Shown one piece after another: positions 44,701-52,982 of a DNA stretch of 64,000 nt. The stretch is from positions 1-64,000 of the forward strand of contig JACQBW010000006.1 of NCBI GenBank assembly GCA_016194305.1, written 5' to 3'. Within the stretch, counting starts at the first letter, position 1, and each line of letters opens with the position of its first letter. A model generated the notes under the pieces. It searched no databases, was not told the origin of the DNA, and was given only the letters and a program-made list of their open reading frames with translations. The DNA is from Nitrospirota bacterium (GTDB lineage Bacteria > Nitrospirota > Nitrospiria > JACQBW01). The translations under genes were made by a program, and so were the position numbers.

Positions 44701-46404
44701 ATGCCAGCCTATGTCATAGTCGCTTCCACCCAGAAAAGTGGAATAGATTTCGGCGGACCCGGCCGCATCGAGTTCCGTCAGGAAGGCATCAAAATTTCCA
44801 CCAATTTGGTCCTGAATGTGGCGGCTCGTTATGGGAAAGTTAACGGATTTTGTTTCGCCAGAGACAAATGCATTGCCCGAAGCATCTATCGCTATGCTGT
44901 GCGCATCATCATAATCACTCCCTCCCAGATAAGTCGAGTAATCCAATGCCGTCCCCGCGGCATTGATCTTTGTCACAAAGGCATCCAGAATGCCGCCGCC
45001 GTACTGAGCCTGAAACGGGTTAACGGTAGGAAAATTAAGGGAACGCGTTTCCCCGGTCACATAAGCATTTCCGGAAGAGTCGATTGCGATGCCCGTGGCA
45101 TCATCGTCATCGTTTCCTCCGAGATAGGTGGAATAAATCAGCGAATAACCCGTAGAATTGATCTTCGCGATGAATGCGTCCGAGTATCCGCCCCCGTAAG
45201 TGCCCTGCACGGGACTGGCCATGGGGAAATCGGTTGAACTGGTAATTCCCGTGACATAGGCATTTCCGGCGGAATCGACTGATATGCTAGCGCCATAATC
45301 ATCCGCACTCCCTCCCAAATAAGAGGAGTACACCAGGGCGGTACCCGTTGAATTAAATTTGGCCACAAAAGCGTCCTGGTGAACCCCAATTCCGCCTAAT
45401 CTAAACTGGAAAGGGTGTCCCGCTAATGGAAATACCGTAGAAGTCGTCGCGCCTGTCACATAGATATTTCCTCCGGCGTCCAGAGCAATTGCCAAACCCA
45501 TATCATCGATATTCCCCCCAAGATAGCTGGAATAATTCAATACCGGATCAATGGTGAGGGGTTGTTTTTTATCAAAATTGCCCACTTCAAATGAATATGC
45601 AAATTTGCCCGATTCTCGTAATATTTTGAATTTTCCTCCCAGTTCGATCCGTTTACCGTCGATTTCCTGATACACAAGGGGCTTTTTCTGAAGGATTTTG
45701 CCATCATTTAATTCAATTTCAAGATCCCCATTTTTTGTTAAAACCAGATTCTTGATCCCTTCGTAGGCCAGTTTTATTTTTGAAAGGTCACCTCCCGGTT
45801 TCACGATAATGTCATACTCCATCTCACTGTTGTTACCATAGAATTTAATATCGATACCGGGATAGATTTCTCGGTAAACAATTTTCTGGTAGGATGACAA
45901 ATTTCTTTTCCACTTTTCAGGATCATTGCCGATAAAATAATTGACCTTTCCCTCCTGCTCACCTTCGGCAACGATCTGGAATTTTTTATTTGCTTGCAAC
46001 GGAACCAGTTTAAGGAAAGTGACCTGGTTGCCGTCGTTTGATCCATCAACCCGATCTTCCGCCATTCGGTTTTGCGTCACGATTTGGCTCCCATTGGCCA
46101 GATTAAAATAAATGCCCTCTTGCGTGAAGTAAGTAGAATGACCTTTCCCCTTTTCAAAAAAGGCAACTTCTGGTTGTACAGTTCCATTATTTTGGATGAA
46201 AGAAAGTGGAAGCTTGCCATAGGATTCGTCGAGCTGAACTTTCTTGACCTTTTTTGAGTTCTGAAGGGGCCTGTCTTTTGACTCAGGCATGACATGTGAT
46301 CCTGGCATAGCGAACGCTGGAACGGCGGACCAGATCCATGGTGCCGCAATCCCGATAAGCATTAATAAAAAACGCTGTTTATATAAAACCATTACTCGAC
46401 TCAT
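41740..46404 (-). CDS. SBBP-repeat beta-propeller fused to a multicopper oxidase
   Basis: 1554 residues with signal peptide (IGIAAPWIWSAVPAFA). Residues ~55-290 are the domain that usually precedes SBBP repeats (SFIQNNGTVQPEVAFFEKG). Seven SBBP repeats follow at ~295-755, each with a Y(S/A)xxLGG strand and (G)NxYVTGxT, consistent with a seven-bladed propeller. Residues ~760-1260 are a complete multicopper oxidase with all four copper motifs: HWHG (~823), FYHPHS (~863), HPFHLHG (~1146) and HCHIQSHAAGGM (~1220), including the axial Met. Two Ig-like domains with paired Cys (VVTFTCSDTGQGIASCPGP; VKVTFTCSDPLSGVSTCP) and a helical tail end it. Secreted or surface-bound metal or phenol oxidase; substrate unknown. 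Single gene with its own terminator. Confidence 0.88.
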   Translation of the reverse strand: MSRVMVLYKQRFLLMLIGIAAPWIWSAVPAFAMPGSHVMPESKDRPLQNSKKVKKVQLDESYGKLPLSFIQNNGTVQPEVAFFEKGKGHSTYFTQEGIYFNLANGSQIVTQNRMAEDRVDGSNDGNQVTFLKLVPLQANKKFQIVAEGEQEGKVNYFIGNDPEKWKRNLSSYQKIVYREIYPGIDIKFYGNNSEMEYDIIVKPGGDLSKIKLAYEGIKNLVLTKNGDLEIELNDGKILQKKPLVYQEIDGKRIELGGKFKILRESGKFAYSFEVGNFDKKQPLTIDPVLNYSSYLGGNIDDMGLAIALDAGGNIYVTGATTSTVFPLAGHPFQFRLGGIGVHQDAFVAKFNSTGTALVYSSYLGGSADDYGASISVDSAGNAYVTGITSSTDFPMASPVQGTYGGGYSDAFIAKINSTGYSLIYSTYLGGNDDDDATGIAIDSSGNAYVTGETRSLNFPTVNPFQAQYGGGILDAFVTKINAAGTALDYSTYLGGSDYDDAHSIAIDASGNAFVSGETKSVNFPITSRHIQDQIGGNFDAFLTELDAAGSAEIYSTFLGGSDYDIGWHIVLDGAHNIYMTGSTRSTNFPLAGTSFQGTFGGGTDVFVAKIHPFDSSGSDLIYSTYLGGSGEDNGYGIGVDDAGNAYVTGGTSSSNFPIAGLPIQHTLTGEAVFVAKLNADASALGYATFLGGSYQDFGSSIAVDSAGNAYLTGGTSATNFSLTNPVQGTYGGGYQDAFVAKLSYFPVISTTDASNNTTSPNVFETTLTAEQVQNGQTVYGYNNSVPGPTIRVKKGDHVIVHFQNRLPAVPYSWMPDVYNDTTIHWHGIEGNNASDGTHVTQSPVMPGDDFLYDFFVPRAGTFFYHPHSTLAFDQMAAGLAGVLVVDDYAGAGQITPLQSLIDSGVLPATEKVVPLTDVTVSAAKNEAKGEIVKLNSGDGIRLQLINETTQAYYRFDFPGTIYRIGGEGGLLNSVRIEGGSVANTDPSGGTIDLGYPQGSIVLAPGQRAHVVIIPVGSTGQIQSLMLTRLLRPTPDLNPAIMPTEAIDPSFPLLNFQFTSNSRLIPLALSEGQVMLSEANAVAPLGTDNRQFIGSARSTFTYSANGEPGINDFSWLHTLPHPPSAKYANLNDVILWEVYNDTDDDHPFHLHGFSMQPLYFTAAGKRWNYGGTEFVDVVSVPPHVSLFFKVAIKDLVKETLDALDPSTTHFGDPTGRWLFHCHIQSHAAGGMVSELVISNGRTKFGLGVLVNPYPFFSLLYDNVIQAGNTVVNPLPPKSGLPPLPSGFDSTRSAYFNIATDAVFSGNVSICNTYDPSFFPAGSQIVLLHNSGNGVWSNITTSLDTANHQVCGVTSSLSPFVITRLITTPPPSIQANVSQLANASGWIRSNTVVTFTCSDTGQGIASCPGPVTVSNEGAGQLISGTAVDNVGNSASTSVTINLDKTPPVINTAYTIVPDPKKGDKGTVKVTFTCSDPLSGVSTCPNPIVIAAEGSGLSQVFNALATDKAGNTSKAGCQILNQFISTVQAASGKTLTPNQANLLILAAKSLKTLLKCP

Positions 46405-46517
46405 GACATCCTCCTAAAAGTTGAATTTCCTAAGAAATCAGTTATTCAATTCATATCTAATAAAAAAAACGATTGCTTCCATCTGGGCCTAAATCATCAT
46501 CCACACATCGAATAAAA

Positions 46518-46570
46518 AAGCCGAACTGCCGAGATCATCAATATCATTGATCACCTCGGCAGTTCGGCTT
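46518..46570. terminator. Bidirectional terminator hairpin
   Basis: AAGCCGAACTGCCGAG (46518-46533) pairs perfectly with 46555-46570 (16 bp); the 21-base loop itself contains GATCA/TGATC pairing. A-run on the left (AATAAAAAA) and TTTCTT on the right allow function in both directions. For the minus strand it lies 260 bases past the His-rich gene. The rest of the 46405-46831 gap shows no gene. Confidence 0.75.
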
Positions 46571-46831
46571 TCTTAAAAACATTAAGACCCGTAACTTTGC
46601 GCACTGCCGTCACCAGCAGTTTGCCTTTATAGAAGGTTTATTTCAAGTCTGTTAAATCTTATTCTTAATATCGATATCCCATTATTATTACGTATCAGAT
46701 TGTCATCAATTCATTCATTAAGAGAAATGAACATGAATTTTTACGATTGTAATGGAAATTTCTAACCGGAGTCAACCGGGGAGTTTGGAACAACTTTTAA
46801 AAAATGACAAACGGTGAGTGGTTGTTACCCG

Positions 46832-47362
46832 TTATCTTATTTCACGATCATGTCTTTCGCCATCGTGTCTCTTGTCATTATGGTTTTCCCCACTATGTTT
46901 CCCACGATCGTGTCTTTCCCGAGGCTCTTCAGCCCGGAAATGTCTTCCACGATAACGATCTTCGTGGCCACGATATTCTCTGAAGGCATGTTCACGATGC
47001 TCCCTTATTTCCTCAAGCCGATGCTCCCGGAGGCCACGAGGGATTCTTCTCATTTCGGTGCGGACCCATGGACCTCTATAATAGCCAGAACGGTACCAAT
47101 TTCGGTTCACGTAGTAGTAATAAAAGTTGTTGTTAAAAAAGAGATCATGCGGTATCCCAATTGCGATATAAACCCTGAGCCCTTCATCATAAATCATTTC
47201 CGGAGGTGCCTGAAGTTCAATTGGAGGTGGTTCATTGATCATTGGAGGGGAAGGAACAGGCTGATCACCAAGATGAATATCGAGGCTTACCTGAGCTTGA
47301 ACCACTGTGGGGGAAAAACCCAAGCCAAATAAACTCAATCCAAAGAGTATTTCTTTTATCAT
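46832..47362 (-). CDS. Exported protein with His/Arg-rich tail
   Basis: 176 residues. Signal peptide (LFGLSLFGLGFSPTVVQA/QV). A Pro-rich stretch (VPSPPMINEPPPIELQAPPE) leads to a short aromatic domain (FFNNNFYYYYVNRNWYRSGYYRGPW) similar to small envelope proteins with YYxxxWY motifs. The last ~75 residues are highly charged with many Arg, Glu and His (GHEDRYRGRHFR, HDRGKHSGENHNDKRHDGERHD), suggesting metal or polyanion binding. Lies upstream of the multicopper-oxidase gene in the same direction but is separated by a terminator. Function unknown. Confidence 0.65.
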   Translation of the reverse strand: MIKEILFGLSLFGLGFSPTVVQAQVSLDIHLGDQPVPSPPMINEPPPIELQAPPEMIYDEGLRVYIAIGIPHDLFFNNNFYYYYVNRNWYRSGYYRGPWVRTEMRRIPRGLREHRLEEIREHREHAFREYRGHEDRYRGRHFRAEEPRERHDRGKHSGENHNDKRHDGERHDREIR

Positions 47363-47531
47363 GATTTTCCTTAATTTTAAAAGTTTATAATTAGCGATTC
47401 TAATACTTTATCTCGAAGTAACGAGCAAAAAGGACTTCCAGTTCTCTACCCGAACTCTTAACCTCCAGAAATCAAGCGATCCAGATAAAAAGAGAAATCC
47501 CCCTTTACATATTGTGAATATACTGAATATA

Positions 47532-48095
47532 TCAGCCGGTCAGTTTATTGACCAGGAGTTCTTTGACTTTGTTCGGAAGGATCTTGGTGTAAGTCTGAAA
47601 TAGATTGGCTTTTTTTGTCTCGTATTCACCTTGAGATAATAGCCCGGCTTCTTTCATTTTCTCCAACAGGCCCAGTTTTTCAAGGAGAGATTCCTGGACG
47701 TCTTTGTTGAGGTTACTAACTAGGAGTATGTTCCGGTCCATTTGTTTTGCGCGAAATAGTTTCAATAGTTTTTGAACCAGATATGCTGTGATTCCGGCCA
47801 CCAAAAGTGGAATTACGATTGAAAGAAACCGGTACATTGAACTGCCAACTACGTGTCTTCCTCCGTTGATAAGACCCCATGAAGCTAGCTGGGCTTTGAT
47901 CGGAGAGGTCGTAAACGTGGAAGCAATCCACGTTCCTGTAATCAATGCTGCAATGGCGCTGATTCCGGGGATTTGATTGTAAATCTGTTTAAGAAATTGG
48001 AAGGAAAATTCTCTTGATTCCTTTATTATTTTTGCTCTATCCAATTTTTTCAGACCCAAAAACACTTCAATGATCCTATTTATTAATTTGTGCAA
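47532..48095 (-). CDS. Membrane protein with C-terminal SHOCT-like helix pair
   Basis: 187 residues. Cytoplasmic N-terminus, TM helices at about 43-63 (ISAIAALITGTWIASTF) and 88-108 (FLSIVIPLLVAGITAYLV), then a charged region containing a SHOCT-type pattern (LEKMKEAGLLSQGEYETKKANLF cut to its core LLSQGEYETKKA). SHOCT domains are short oligomerisation motifs found at the end of many membrane proteins. The hydrophobic pair with Ser/Gly-rich loop between them matches no family I can name. Confidence 0.6.
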   Translation of the reverse strand: MHKLINRIIEVFLGLKKLDRAKIIKESREFSFQFLKQIYNQIPGISAIAALITGTWIASTFTTSPIKAQLASWGLINGGRHVVGSSMYRFLSIVIPLLVAGITAYLVQKLLKLFRAKQMDRNILLVSNLNKDVQESLLEKLGLLEKMKEAGLLSQGEYETKKANLFQTYTKILPNKVKELLVNKLTG

Positions 48096-48259
48096 GAATT
48101 AAATCTACTCTAATTTGAAATATTGTCAAAAAGTAAGTTTCATTCCGCTTTCTGAATTCCTGTATTTCAATTCACCCCAATTCAGAGAGGTTCTTTGCAA
48201 CCTGTTGGTCCTGAGAAAAAACTCCCGTAACCTGGTGATGTTCCCTAAAGAAGGTGTTC

Positions 48260-49447
48260 CTACGGAGTTGCCGTCAAAGTGAAATCATGGATGACGTCGC
48301 CAGAACTGATGTCAACAGTCGCACTTTGTTTCACATAGCCTATGGCAGAAGCTTCTACCAGAAAACTTCCTGCAAGAGATGCATCGGCTGTTAACAGGAT
48401 CGGAAGGGGCCCGTAATTCCCTAGTGAAGGGGGGCCAGTGGGAAGGGTTAACGAGTAACTTCCTGTTGTGGAGTTTGCTGAAATAAATCCGACCGCCATG
48501 GTAGGACCGGAAGGAAACGTCTGTAGAGCTCGAATATTTGCCTCAGCACTTCCAGGAAGAACTGTCCCATTGACGACGTGAGTGGAAGAACTGTTCAGAC
48601 TGATAGGATTCGTAATATCGCTAATTGTGGACGTAACTTGAGCTGTAACGGGTACCGACTGGATTATAGCCGACGCATGATTATCAGCCGTTATGACCAC
48701 ATCATATTGTCCGGCTGTGCTGCTCTGTTGAAGGGGAGAAAGAATAAAGTTTCCTGTTCCATCCGGAACAGTTGATTTAATAATCGTTCCACCCTGTTCT
48801 GCAAAGACTATCGGCTTGGCATTGAGAAGTGCCGAATCGAGTCTCCCCACAATCCTGCCACTAATACCCATGGGAATTACGGTGACGACCGGTTTTAAAG
48901 CATATCCTCCGTTTCCTTTTTGGACAATGGAATGACAGGCATCAAAATCTAAAGCAAGATCTACAAGCGAGTCAGCAGCAACATCGAATGCGTGAATTAG
49001 TTTGATACCACTTTGGACGGCACTCGGTGTATCGAGGGCCGTTTCTATTCCACCAGTGGGGATTATGGAGTTATTGAAAGGTCCACTTTGAGAGTTGGGA
49101 ACCAAAACAAGACGGACTTGTGTATAATGTCCTGCCGGTAACGCCGTTTGTCCAAAATCCTCTAATACGCCATTTACGAGAGAAGTTAGATCGATCTTTT
49201 TTGACGGAGTGAGCGTGATGTCACTCCAGCCGTTGTCGCTCTGGCTGGCTGTAGCGCTTTGATGGACGCGTATTTTGGAGACCGTAACATTGACATGGTC
49301 AAATCCACAAGTAGGCATATCGGTAAGGGAAACGGATAAGCTCCCCATTCCGCCGGAAATTCCAGAACTACATCCAGTTAGAAGCAGAACTAAGGAAGTT
49401 ATCATTTTAATTTTTCTAAATATCAAGTTCATCATCATTCTCCTCAT
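48260..49447 (-). CDS. DUF4382-domain lipoprotein
   Basis: 395 residues. Lipobox LLLTGC. The DUF4382 domain follows directly (GSLSVSLTDMPTCGFDHVNV, VTVSKIRVH, LPAGHYTQVRLVLVPNS, LIHAFDVAADSLVDLALDFDAC). The second half has carboxypeptidase-regulatory-like beta units (GTGNFILSPLQ, GSYSLTLPTGP) and ends with a PEGA-like strand (VEASAIGYVKQSATVDIS). Such lipoproteins are envelope or surface proteins of unknown role. Several alternative ATGs lie in the first fifteen codons. Stands alone. Confidence 0.8.
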   Translation of the reverse strand: MRRMMMNLIFRKIKMITSLVLLLTGCSSGISGGMGSLSVSLTDMPTCGFDHVNVTVSKIRVHQSATASQSDNGWSDITLTPSKKIDLTSLVNGVLEDFGQTALPAGHYTQVRLVLVPNSQSGPFNNSIIPTGGIETALDTPSAVQSGIKLIHAFDVAADSLVDLALDFDACHSIVQKGNGGYALKPVVTVIPMGISGRIVGRLDSALLNAKPIVFAEQGGTIIKSTVPDGTGNFILSPLQQSSTAGQYDVVITADNHASAIIQSVPVTAQVTSTISDITNPISLNSSSTHVVNGTVLPGSAEANIRALQTFPSGPTMAVGFISANSTTGSYSLTLPTGPPSLGNYGPLPILLTADASLAGSFLVEASAIGYVKQSATVDISSGDVIHDFTLTATP

Positions 49448-49988
49448 GTAGCATCAATATGCTATCTATTCTAGACTTTCATTTTAAAGTTTGCACCCTG
49501 ATTGGGTTTGTAGATAGGGAATTGATAAAAGTATACAGAGACATTTAAAAGCAATGTTTGTGCCCTTATATTTGAAGGGGGAAAGTCTGTAGAATTAAAG
49601 AGTTAAAAGCCCCACTCTAGGCTTTAAGGTGCCAGATATTCGGCAAAACAAAATTTTGCCAAATTAATTCTATTAACTTCCAAAGATCGAGATTACGGAA
49701 TATCAGTCCCGGTTCTTTCAAAACCATAATATATACTTTCCGGAACTCGTTATTATTCCATAACCCATTCCCCACATTCGTGTATAGTTATTGATATCTG
49801 GCAGGATCAATTATCATGTCGTGACAAAACATGGCAATCTTGGGAATCGATGTTGACGAGTTGAAACCATCGATCAATTAGAAAAAGTTCGGGAAAAGAC
49901 CGACTATAATCTGGAATTAGGCAAGGCGATCAAAGGGACGGGTACATCGCACAACAGGGAGCGGTATCCAATAATGAAAGGTTGGCAG
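49448..49988. other. 540-base intergenic region with hairpin and a possible gene remnant
   Basis: Contains a perfect 7-bp hairpin GGCAAAA/TTTTGCC (49642-49660). At 49831 an ATG starts MAILGIDVDELKPSIN and then stops; the stretch 49879-49973 is open in frame with the next gene (EKVREKTDYNLELGKAIKG) and might be a fossil of an older coding sequence. No supported gene. Confidence 0.4.
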
Positions 49989-50708
49989 ATGAAAAAGAAA
50001 ATGATTATTTTCGTAGTTATACTACTGATTCTGCTCATCGCCGGCACCGTAGTCTACGTTCTCACGAACTTCAACTCCATCGTGAAAGGAGCGATAGAAA
50101 AATACGGCACCCGTGCAACGAAAACGGCTGTCCGAGTATCCTCAGTGAAAATAAAACTCAGAAACGGAGAGGGCGCAGTCCTTGGATTGAAGGTGGCAAA
50201 TTCTTCCGGCTTTTCTTTTCCGTTCATCATTACTCTTGACAACATAGCAGTCCGGATCGAAGTGACCTCAGTCACGAACACGCCCATTGTTATCGATAAT
50301 ATTCTGATTTCTGGTCCTGAAGTGTTCTATGAAATGAAGGAAAACGGGACAACGAATGTGGATGTCCTGAAGAGAAATCTCACACCTTCAGCTTCCCATT
50401 CAGAAGAGCTGCCACAAAAAAACCCCCGGGACAAAGAGATCAAACTGATTGTCAGAAAGCTCGTATTCGAGAAGGGAAAGATCCACGTTCGCATTGCAAA
50501 GCTGGTGGATAATCCTTATATAGTCGAGCTGCCCCGTTTGGAGTTGACCGATATCGGCAAGAACGGGGAAGCCACTCCTTCGGAGATCGCGCATATCATG
50601 GCTACCCTTCTAGCTGAAGAGACTGCAAAGTCCGTTGCCAGGACCCAGGGCGAGCATTTGCTCCGTAAGGGTGCGGAAGAACTTTTCAACAAGTTTCTCA
50701 GCAAGTGA
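49989..50708 (+). CDS. AsmA-like single-span envelope protein
   Basis: 239 residues from ATG 49989, which has AAAGG seven bases upstream; an ATG at 49974 is in frame. One N-terminal membrane helix (MIIFVVILLILLIAGTVVYVL), then a region resembling the start of AsmA/DUF748-type proteins: YGTRATKTAVRVSSVKIKLRNGEGAV with a repeating beta pattern (GLKVANSSGFSFPFIITLDNIAVRI, VIDNILISGPEVFYEMKENGTTNVDVL). A helical tail ends it (HIMATLLAEETAKSVAR). Much shorter than AsmA (600+ residues). Probably an inner-membrane protein facing the periplasm; role unknown. Confidence 0.7.
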   Translation: MKKKMIIFVVILLILLIAGTVVYVLTNFNSIVKGAIEKYGTRATKTAVRVSSVKIKLRNGEGAVLGLKVANSSGFSFPFIITLDNIAVRIEVTSVTNTPIVIDNILISGPEVFYEMKENGTTNVDVLKRNLTPSASHSEELPQKNPRDKEIKLIVRKLVFEKGKIHVRIAKLVDNPYIVELPRLELTDIGKNGEATPSEIAHIMATLLAEETAKSVARTQGEHLLRKGAEELFNKFLSK

Positions 50709-50878
50709 GCCGGACTGGTTGACCGTGTTCGGCGGAGCAACAACGCAGTTTTCAGACTTGTTCGTGAAGTGAAATACTTCCTGGAATCGAGCATTGGCCT
50801 AAAATAAAAAAAATCCATAGAGTTCGAGCGCCCACCCTCCCACAAAAATTAAAATCGTTAGCCCTTGTGACATTTCCT

Positions 50879-51229
50879 TCAGATGTTGGGTCCGGAGACT
50901 TTGAACGCAAATGCAAAGAACGCAGCCAGGCAGAGAAAGACGAACGCAACGATATAGTTCCATGCGAGTTTCTCTTTTAGAAACGTGATCGCGAAAACAG
51001 TGAAAACAGCAAGCGTGATGATCTCTTGAATAATCTTGAGCTGGAATCCAGAAAACTGACCATAACCGAAACGATTCGCTGGCACCGCCAGGCAGTATTC
51101 GAAAAATGCGATCGCCCACGAGACAACTATTGCTTTCCAGAGAGACCAGTCGTGTCCATATTTCAAGTGTCCATACCACGCGAAAGTCATGAAGATATTC
51201 GATAAAACCAGTAGAAGAATTGTAGTCAT
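50879..51229 (-). CDS. DUF486-family small membrane protein (DMT-like)
   Basis: 116 residues with four hydrophobic helices. The family signature is FMTFAWYGHLKY near the start, FFEYCLAVPANRFGY in the middle and GFQLKIIQEIITLAVF after it. DUF486 proteins resemble half of an EamA/DMT transporter and are thought to work as dimers; substrate unknown. A second open frame overlapping on the same strand is a shadow. Convergent with the AsmA-like gene. Confidence 0.85.
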   Translation of the reverse strand: MTTILLLVLSNIFMTFAWYGHLKYGHDWSLWKAIVVSWAIAFFEYCLAVPANRFGYGQFSGFQLKIIQEIITLAVFTVFAITFLKEKLAWNYIVAFVFLCLAAFFAFAFKVSGPNI

Positions 51230-51454
51230 CTAGTTGTTACTCCCAAAGTATGAAATTAGAAATAACTGATTTTCCAACGTATTTCAGAGCTTAGCACGCT
51301 GCAGGAATAGAGGCAAATATAGGATGGATTCCGAAATAATTTTTAGTCCGGTTATTTCAATAGTCTCGTGTATTTCCAGAACGACCCCCACCCCTCGTTG
51401 AGGGCACTGACAACCGGAACCTCTACATTCAAGTTCATTAATTTCATGAGGTGG

Positions 51455-52288
51455 TTAGAAAGACTTTACGCAACGAAATCCAATAGTAAATGTCTTCGTG
51501 GAAGGATCCATACCTGTCCGTGTTGCTGTCCTGAGGGCAAGTGGATCATCGTTCCAGGAGCCTCCGCGGACAACTTTATGTACTCCCTTCAATGGCCCGG
51601 AAGGATTATAAATTGGACTATGGAGATAATACCCCGGGTCCCACCAATCGGCGACCCATTCCATGACATTTCCTCCCATTTGATAAACGCCGTAAGGGCT
51701 ATTCCCTTCAGGGAAAGCATTCACGTCGACCAGGGGAGGATAAAGACTTTCCTTTATCAGCTCAATGGACAAATTTGAATTTATCAGTTGCTTTCCGAAA
51801 TTGGCCAGAGTGGGATCCGCTGGTTGATTCCCCCAAGGATAGTTGATTTCATTTACTCCCCTCGCGGCTTTTTCCCATTCAGCTTCTTTGGGAAGCCGTT
51901 TTCCATTATTATGGCAAAATTCAACTGCGTCAAACCAGCTCACTCCCGCTACGGGGTGATTTGCAATCTCAACCGGGAAGCGGGATTCTTTCCAGTAAAC
52001 AGGAGATTTACGATGTGTCCTGAGGATAAACCGTAGGTATTGAGTATTGCTGACTTCATATCGATCCATCTGAAAAGTACTCAGAAAGACGGAATGCAGG
52101 GGCTGTTCTGTTGCATATCCTCCCTTATTTTCTTTTGTACTACTTCCCATTTGAAACCATCCCGAGGGAATAGTAACCAATCCTTCATAGGTTTCGAGTG
52201 GTGGCTGGGATGACGGATAAACTTCCGTTGCACCCGCAACAGATACCGCAGTCACAGTCATAAAATAGACAAGAAAATATTTCATCAT
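51455..52288 (-). CDS. SUMF1/FGE-sulfatase-domain exported protein
   Basis: 277 residues. Signal peptide (YFLVYFMTVTAVSVAGA/TE), then a full formylglycine-generating-enzyme-like domain: IPSGWFQMGS, YEVSNTQYLRF, VAGVSWFDAVEFCHNNGKRLPKEAEWEKAARG split across its core, NVMEWVADWWD, VVRGGSWND and GFRCVKSF. The pair of active-site cysteines that follow RGGSF in true formylglycine-generating enzymes is absent here (NDDPLALRTATR instead), so it is one of the many non-catalytic or differently acting members, exported to the periplasm. Next to a CBS protein; no sulfatase nearby. Confidence 0.88.
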   Translation of the reverse strand: MMKYFLVYFMTVTAVSVAGATEVYPSSQPPLETYEGLVTIPSGWFQMGSSTKENKGGYATEQPLHSVFLSTFQMDRYEVSNTQYLRFILRTHRKSPVYWKESRFPVEIANHPVAGVSWFDAVEFCHNNGKRLPKEAEWEKAARGVNEINYPWGNQPADPTLANFGKQLINSNLSIELIKESLYPPLVDVNAFPEGNSPYGVYQMGGNVMEWVADWWDPGYYLHSPIYNPSGPLKGVHKVVRGGSWNDDPLALRTATRTGMDPSTKTFTIGFRCVKSF

Positions 52289-52419
52289 AACAAGTTGATG
52301 TGATAACCGTCTCCCTTTTCGACGACTATTCAGACTTCAAAGGTTAAATCAGTCGAGAGTATTTTTTCTTAATGATCCAATCTCATTTCGTTAAATTTCC
52401 CAATTTTAATAATTCAGTC

Positions 52420-52809
52420 TTATGCCCAGAATGATTTACCTAAATAAATCGGGCGAATTAAATCGAGCATGGAAACTATTCCGGAAATGGTGGAATTCGA
52501 AGAGACAGCCAAATGTCTCACATTATGTTGATTCATCATGTCACTGGCTTCATTATCCGATCTTTCTTCATCAATGATAAAAGGAATAGACATCACTTTT
52601 TCCACTCTTGTGACATAGGGATTTAAGTCTTCTGCCAAAACATTTCTGATAATATCGGATTCTTCCAAAATTCCAATGACTTCCCCTCTTTTGCAAACAA
52701 GGAGGCTTCCCAATTTCACTTGAGCCATCAGGATACTCGCATCACGAACTGTTTTATCCGCTTCTATCTTTACTGGATTGGTTGTCATAATCTCTTTTAA
52801 TTTCATCAT
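52420..52809 (-). CDS. CBS-domain-pair protein
   Basis: 129 residues made of two CBS motifs: MKLKEIMTTNPVKIEADKTV with LLVCKRGEVIGILEESDIIRNVL, and VEKVMSIPFIIDEERSDNEA with VRHLAVSSNSTISGIVSMLDLIR (each read as first and second half). Small stand-alone CBS pairs bind adenine nucleotides or related ligands and sense energy state. No fused enzyme. Minus-strand neighbours are a SUMF1-like gene and a PilZ gene; all are probably separately transcribed. Confidence 0.88.
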   Translation of the reverse strand: MMKLKEIMTTNPVKIEADKTVRDASILMAQVKLGSLLVCKRGEVIGILEESDIIRNVLAEDLNPYVTRVEKVMSIPFIIDEERSDNEASDMMNQHNVRHLAVSSNSTISGIVSMLDLIRPIYLGKSFWA

Positions 52810-52982
52810 AGGGAAATGATCCTTTCTTACAATAAACTCATTGAAGTTAGAGGGCTCTAAATAGGAGATTGGGCTCCTGTAATGGCAAACATTAATCCGT
52901 AGATCGCCTGCAGCATTTTTTCCATGCCGATTTCTTTTACCGATTTACCATATTTTTAGACCGTGAAACGACCAATAAGGCT

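Noticed and set aside
44277-45540. Regularly spaced similar DNA segments that could suggest a repeat array or CRISPR
   Set aside because: They are codons of the seven SBBP propeller blades in the 41740 gene; spacing is about 190-220 bases and the frame is open throughout.
50799-51179. A 126-residue open frame on the minus strand
   Set aside because: It overlaps the DUF486 gene in another frame; DUF486 has a clear family signature and this one does not.
51455-52288. Active formylglycine-generating enzyme (sulfatase maturation)
   Set aside because: The domain fits but the two cysteines needed for catalysis after RGGSF are missing and no sulfatase gene is near; kept only as a SUMF1-like protein.
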